Positions 59,878-64,000 of a stretch of 64,000 bases of DNA are shown here, in pieces. The notes under the pieces were generated by a model. It was not told the origin of the DNA. It did no database searches and was given only the letters and a program-made list of their open reading frames with translations. The number at the start of each line of letters is the position of its first letter. Position 1 is the stretch's first letter. Made by a program: the position numbers and the translations under genes. This DNA comes from Halorubrum trapanicum (lineage in GTDB: Archaea; Halobacteriota; Halobacteria; Halobacteriales; Haloferacaceae), in contig NZ_JAGGKE010000004.1 in NCBI RefSeq assembly GCF_017873555.1, forward strand, positions 1 to 64,000, read 5' to 3'.

Positions 59878-62309
59878 GCGACGGAGCGACCCTCCGGATC
59901 GTCGACGAGTCGGACGACGACCCGGGCGGCGCGGTCCCCGCGCCGGTGCCGCCGGACGACCCCGAGGCGTGGTACGCGCCGGACGTCCGGGCGCAGTACG
60001 AGGCCGCGCCCGGCGTGGTGGCGACGGTCCGCGAGCGCGACGGCGGGCGGTTCGGCTACGACGTCCGCGAGCCGCCGCTGTCGGCCGACGACGAGCGCGC
60101 GCTCGACCGCGTCCGCGAGCGCTTCTCCGCGGTGCGCCACCGCCGCCCGCTCACGCGGGTCGGCGTCGTCGAGCGCGCCGAGAAGGGGTTCGAGGCGAAG
60201 TACGCGGGAGCGATAGAGCGGCTGGTCGACGCGAGCGCAGCCGCGCGCCGCCGGATAGATTACCACGCGCTGCGGGAGTTCCGGCTGCTCGGCGAGCTAA
60301 CGCCGGTCGCGCTCGACGACCGGATCGCGGTCGCGGACGTGGGCGACGACCGCGAGCTGGTGGTCCACACCGAGACGTTCGCGCCGCTGGAGACCGGGAT
60401 CGACGCCGACGCCGACTACGTCGAGCGGGTGGCCGCCGAGCGGCTCGCGCAGTACGCGGTGGAGTTCGCCGGACTCGCTATCGAGGTGGTCGTCTACCGC
60501 GAGCGGCTGCTCGGGTCGGACGCGTTCGAGACGAAGTACGCCGTGTTGGAGCCGGACCTGTTGCCGGGCGACGAGGCGCTCATCGAGGAGTGTAAATCGC
60601 GGATCTGGGAGACGACCGTGAGCGACGTGATCGAGGACCGCGAGTCGTTCGTCGCCGCCCGCGCCCGCCGGTTCCTCTCGCGGCGGCTCACCGCGCGCAA
60701 CACCCGCGCGTGGCTCGACGCCGCGGCCCACCGGGCGAAGGCCGCGCTCGCGGACCGGGGGCTGGCCGCGCCGCCGGTCGACTCGCGGTACGCCCGCGAC
60801 CGCCTCGACGACCTCGCGTACTACGTGCTTCGCGACTTCGTCGGCGAGGGGATTCTGACGGTGCCGATCCGCGACCCGCACCTCGAGGACGTGGAGGCGA
60901 ACCGCGTCGGCGAGCGCGTGAAGGTCGTCCCGCGCGCGTCGGTCCTCTCGGGGACGGGCGGCGAGACGGGCGAGACCGGCGCTTCCGACGGCGAGGGCGA
61001 CGCCCCCGAGGCCGGCGAGCGCGTGCCGACGAACCTCGCGTTCGACGACGAGCCGACGTTCGTCAACGTCGTCACGGGGATCGCCGCCCGCGACGGCACC
61101 GAACTCAACGCCTCGACGCCCTCCGCGAAGGTGAACCTCGAACTCGACGGGGTGCCACAGACGATCCGGTGTGCGGTGGCGCTGCCGGTCATCTCCGAGG
61201 GCGGCCCGCACGTCTCGATCCGGAAGCAGCGCGCGGACGCGCTCACCCCGGTCGACCTGATCGAGCGCGGCACGCTGTCGGTCGACCTGGTGACGCTACT
61301 GTGGCTGCTGTACGAGCACCGCGGGGTCGTCCTCTTCGCCGGCCCGACCGGCGTGGGGAAGACGACGCTGCTCAACGCCCACACGCCCTTCATCCCCTTC
61401 GACGCCCGCCCGGTCTCCGTCGACGAGGGGTCCCGAGAGGTCCGGCTTCCGCACGAGACGGGCGTCTCGCTCACCACCCGCGACCACGAGGACGCGTACA
61501 AGTCGGTGGGGATGGCGGAGCTGATGACCGAGGCGAACTACCTGAATCCGGACGTGGAGGTCATCGCCGAGATCAACACCCACGAGAGCTTCGAGACCTT
61601 CGCGGAGAGCCTGAACACCGGCCACGGGGTGATCGGGACGACGCACGCGGAGGACGTCGAAGCCCTCGTCAACCGCCTGCGCGAGCGCGACCTGCCCGCG
61701 CGCCTGCTCCGCGAGGTCGACCTCGTCGTCTTCCCGCGCCGGGTCGACGGCGAGCGCTACGTCTCCCGGGCGATCGAACCGCTCTCCGAGACCGCGTACG
61801 AGGGACTCGGTCCGGAGGCGAAGCGAAGCCCGACCGGCGACCCGAAGCGGGGCGGCGCCGGCGTCGTCGAGACCGGCGCCGAGTCCGTCCGGTACAACAC
61901 GGTCGCCTGGCGCGACGGCGACGGGGCGTTCCGGTTCCCCGGCGCGCCGGGCGGCGACGGTGACGAAGGGGTCGCGGCGGCCGGCGCGGCCGGATCGAGT
62001 GACGCTCCGGGCGACGGCACCGACACCGGTCCGCGGTTCCGCGTCTTCGACCGAATTGCGAGCCGGACCGACCGCGACCGGGAGACCGTCGCCGCCGAGT
62101 TCGCCTCGAAGCGGCGGTACGTGGAGTATCTCGTGCGCGACGGCGTCGACGACCCGGACGCGCTCTTCGAGTTCCTCGCCGACCTGCGCACCGACGAGGC
62201 CGCGACCGTCGAGCGCGCCGCCCGGACGATGGACCGCGACGGCGACGGGAACGGGGGGCGGGACGCGCCGGACGAGGGGAGCGACTCCCCCGAACGGAGG
62301 GGGCCGTGA
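59874..62309 (+). CDS. Type II/IV secretion system ATPase (archaeal TadA/PilB-like)
   Basis: An 811-residue GspE-superfamily ATPase that powers assembly of a type IV pilus-like filament. Residues 1-330 form the archaeal N-terminal domains (ELVVHTETFAPLETGIDADA; YYVLRDFVGEGILTVPIRDP). Walker A is VLFAGPTGVGKTTLLNAHTP. The Asp box carries RPVSVDEGSREVRLP, Walker B is PDVEVIAEINTHESF, and the His box is GHGVIGTTHAEDVEALVNRL. The C-terminal 130 residues are low complexity with a helical end. The start is GTG 59874. Its stop overlaps the platform gene by four bases. Confidence 0.93.
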   Translation: MSDGATLRIVDESDDDPGGAVPAPVPPDDPEAWYAPDVRAQYEAAPGVVATVRERDGGRFGYDVREPPLSADDERALDRVRERFSAVRHRRPLTRVGVVERAEKGFEAKYAGAIERLVDASAAARRRIDYHALREFRLLGELTPVALDDRIAVADVGDDRELVVHTETFAPLETGIDADADYVERVAAERLAQYAVEFAGLAIEVVVYRERLLGSDAFETKYAVLEPDLLPGDEALIEECKSRIWETTVSDVIEDRESFVAARARRFLSRRLTARNTRAWLDAAAHRAKAALADRGLAAPPVDSRYARDRLDDLAYYVLRDFVGEGILTVPIRDPHLEDVEANRVGERVKVVPRASVLSGTGGETGETGASDGEGDAPEAGERVPTNLAFDDEPTFVNVVTGIAARDGTELNASTPSAKVNLELDGVPQTIRCAVALPVISEGGPHVSIRKQRADALTPVDLIERGTLSVDLVTLLWLLYEHRGVVLFAGPTGVGKTTLLNAHTPFIPFDARPVSVDEGSREVRLPHETGVSLTTRDHEDAYKSVGMAELMTEANYLNPDVEVIAEINTHESFETFAESLNTGHGVIGTTHAEDVEALVNRLRERDLPARLLREVDLVVFPRRVDGERYVSRAIEPLSETAYEGLGPEAKRSPTGDPKRGGAGVVETGAESVRYNTVAWRDGDGAFRFPGAPGGDGDEGVAAAGAAGSSDAPGDGTDTGPRFRVFDRIASRTDRDRETVAAEFASKRRYVEYLVRDGVDDPDALFEFLADLRTDEAATVERAARTMDRDGDGNGGRDAPDEGSDSPERRGP

Positions 62310-64000
62310 GCCGGCGCCGCGCGAGCGGAGCGGTCGAGGCGGGCACCGACGAGACGGCCGCGGACGAGACGGACGCGACCGGCGCGCTCGCGACGGGCGG
62401 CCGGCTGGCGGTCGTCGACCGCGTCTGCTACGCGCTGTTCGCGCGGCACGCGAGCGACCGGCGGCACGACGCCGACCGGAAGCGGTACCGCGGGACCGCG
62501 CTCGACACCGGCTTCGAGACGTACCTCGCGCGGGCGTACGGTCTCTCGTGGGTCGTCGCGGTCGCGGTCTTCTTCCCGGCGCTGGTCGTCGCGGCCGGCG
62601 CGGCCCCCGCGGTCGCGGCCGCGGTCGAGGCCCGGTTCGGCGCGGCGCTGCTCTCGTCGGGACCGACGGCGACGCCCGCGCCGACGCCCGACTCCGTGGG
62701 CCCGCTCCGGACGGACCGGGCCGCGCTGCTCGTCGCGATCGCGGTCGCGCTCCTCGCGAAGCGCGCGACCGTGGCGGCCGCCGGGCTTCACCTCCGGTGG
62801 GTGGTCGCCACGCGGCGGACCGACATCGAGCGCACCCTCCCCGGGGCGGTGCGGTACCTCGAACTGCTCTCCTCGGGGAGCGACGAGCCGCGGGCGATGC
62901 TCCGGAAGGCGGCCGACGGCGACGCGTACGGCGGCACCGCCACCTCGCTGCGGAAGGCGCTCAACGCCGCCAAACTCGCCGGGAGCCTCGACGAGGGGCT
63001 GCGGCGGGTCGCGCGCGACACGCCCTCGCGGGAGCTGCTCGCGCCGTTCCTCCTCAAGTTCCGGAAGCACGCCGCGACCGGCGACGAGGCGCTCTCGGCG
63101 TTCCTCGCGACCGAGCGCCGGATGCTCTCGCACCGGCAGGACCGCGCCCGGAAGCGCGCCCGGCGGTTCCTCGAACTGCTCACGGAGCTGTTCGTCGCCG
63201 TGCTGGTGTTGCCGGCGCTGCTCGTCATCGGCGCGACCGCGCTGTCGGTCGTGATCCCCGAGCTGCTCCCGCCCGTCTCCACCCCGGTCGGCGTGGTGCC
63301 GACCCGGGCGGTCGTCCTCTACGGGGCGGTCGCGTTCCTCGTCGCGTTCGGGCTGGCGGCCGCGGTCGCGGTCGGCACGCTCCGGCCGCCGAGCCAGCGG
63401 GCGAGCTACGAGGTCCCGACGAGTCCGCGGGCGGTCCTCGCGACCGCCGGGCGCAACCCCGCGAGCACGGGGGTCGTCGCCGCGGGACCGGCGGTCGCGC
63501 TCGCGGCCTGGCTCGCGGTCGCGGGCTACACGCTCGTCAACGTCGCCCTCCTCGGCTACGCCGCGTTCGCGGTGCCGGTCGGACTCGTCGCCGCGCGGCG
63601 CACCCGGATCGACGACGCGAAGGACCGGGAGCTGGCCGACTTCGTCCACGCCGTTTCGGGCCACGTCGCGCAGGGGCGCCCGCTCGCGGCGGCGGTCGAC
63701 GCCGTCGCGCGCGACGTCGACCTCGGCGTCCTCGACGACGACGTGACGGATCTCGCGTTCGCGCTGCGGTCGACGACCGCGACCGAGGGCGTGACCGGGG
63801 AGGTGTCGGATTCGGTCGGAGGGGCGGTTGCGGACGGGTCGACCGCGGTCGACGTCCGCGGCGCCGCCATCGAGCGGTTCGTCGACCGCGTGGGGACCCC
63901 CCTCGCCGCCGGGACGCTCGGACTCGTCACGGGGGCGCTGAACGCCGGCGGCGACGCCGACGCCGTCTTCGAGACGCTCCGCATCGAGGTCGGGCGGCTG
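62306..64000 (+). CDS. Type II/IV secretion platform protein (TadC/PilC-like), truncated by window end
   Basis: The frame opens at GTG 62306 (overlapping the ATPase stop as GTGA) and continues without a stop for 565 codons to the window edge. Features are an acidic N-terminal 40 residues, a membrane segment near 75 (WVVAVAVFFPALVVAAGAAP), then a T2SSF-type helical domain (RTLPGAVRYLELLSSGSDEP; LNAAKLAGSLDEGLRRVARD; FLLKFRKHAATGDEALSAFL) followed by membrane helices LVLPALLVIGATALSVVIPE. A second T2SSF domain is starting (RELADFVHAVSGHVAQGRPL). Two such domains are typical of archaeal PilC proteins, which anchor the pilus in the membrane. Confidence 0.93.
   Translation, partial: MSRRRASGAVEAGTDETAADETDATGALATGGRLAVVDRVCYALFARHASDRRHDADRKRYRGTALDTGFETYLARAYGLSWVVAVAVFFPALVVAAGAAPAVAAAVEARFGAALLSSGPTATPAPTPDSVGPLRTDRAALLVAIAVALLAKRATVAAAGLHLRWVVATRRTDIERTLPGAVRYLELLSSGSDEPRAMLRKAADGDAYGGTATSLRKALNAAKLAGSLDEGLRRVARDTPSRELLAPFLLKFRKHAATGDEALSAFLATERRMLSHRQDRARKRARRFLELLTELFVAVLVLPALLVIGATALSVVIPELLPPVSTPVGVVPTRAVVLYGAVAFLVAFGLAAAVAVGTLRPPSQRASYEVPTSPRAVLATAGRNPASTGVVAAGPAVALAAWLAVAGYTLVNVALLGYAAFAVPVGLVAARRTRIDDAKDRELADFVHAVSGHVAQGRPLAAAVDAVARDVDLGVLDDDVTDLAFALRSTTATEGVTGEVSDSVGGAVADGSTAVDVRGAAIERFVDRVGTPLAAGTLGLVTGALNAGGDADAVFETLRIEVGRL

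Overview
The window is haloarchaeal chromosome, most likely Halorubrum or a close relative. The evidence is very high G+C coding DNA, acidic proteins, TATA boxes about 25 bases before leaderless start codons, Tat-type signal peptides, a TFB transcription factor, an NreA repair protein, a PGF-CTERM surface glycoprotein and an opsin/transducer pair. The genus is inferred from general resemblance and was not tested.

Layout. 0-10.8 kb: gatB, pyrE, a MoxR ATPase, tRNA-Ser(CGA), an operon of CBS protein, glyS and polyprenol kinase-like protein, then panE, a threonine synthase-like gene and an aspartoacylase-like gene. 10.9-13.3 kb: an A+T-rich accessory patch with a CHAT-domain protease facing an unlisted 43-residue hydrophobic peptide. 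13.4-17.5 kb: regulators, pyrophosphatase, PadR and RNase HI. 17.6-26.7 kb: a molybdoenzyme locus with MobB, a cysteine-free Mrp-type ATPase, a Tat-exported type II DMSO-reductase-family catalytic subunit, its four-cluster Fe-S subunit and a TorD-like chaperone. 26.8-29.2 kb: a TFB without zinc-ribbon ligands, and nreA. 29.3-30.6 kb: two hairpin-rich repeats flanking a rubredoxin-like gene. 30.6-43.1 kb: radical SAM protein, membrane proteins, an ADP-forming acyl-CoA synthetase with a frameshifted partner, a PAS histidine kinase, HTH regulators and a PIN/AbrB toxin-antitoxin locus. 43.3-46.5 kb: an S-layer-type glycoprotein with a long leader. 47.1-49.5 kb: a transducer followed by an opsin-fold protein whose retinal lysine is arginine. 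49.7-55.4 kb: thioesterase, a TumE/TumA-like pair with tumE frameshifted, an ABC exporter, a BtuF-like protein and a membrane protein. 55.6-56.1 kb: another hairpin repeat. 56.2-64 kb: alcohol dehydrogenase, a BASS transporter, a histidine kinase and a secretion ATPase coupled to a TadC-like platform protein that runs off the window.

The strongest unexplained signals are (1) a composite repeat family seen four times, with conserved blocks, stems whose sequence differs between copies while base pairing is kept, and a 41-base core inverted relative to its flanks in one copy; (2) the CHAT protease with its small convergent membrane peptide; (3) the lysine-less opsin coupled to a transducer; (4) the cysteine-free Mrp ATPase in the molybdoenzyme locus; and (5) the ribbon-less TFB. 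Three genes show single-base deletions, and two poly-C tracts sit at a palindromic site of the repeat, so assembly accuracy should be checked before any gene is called broken.
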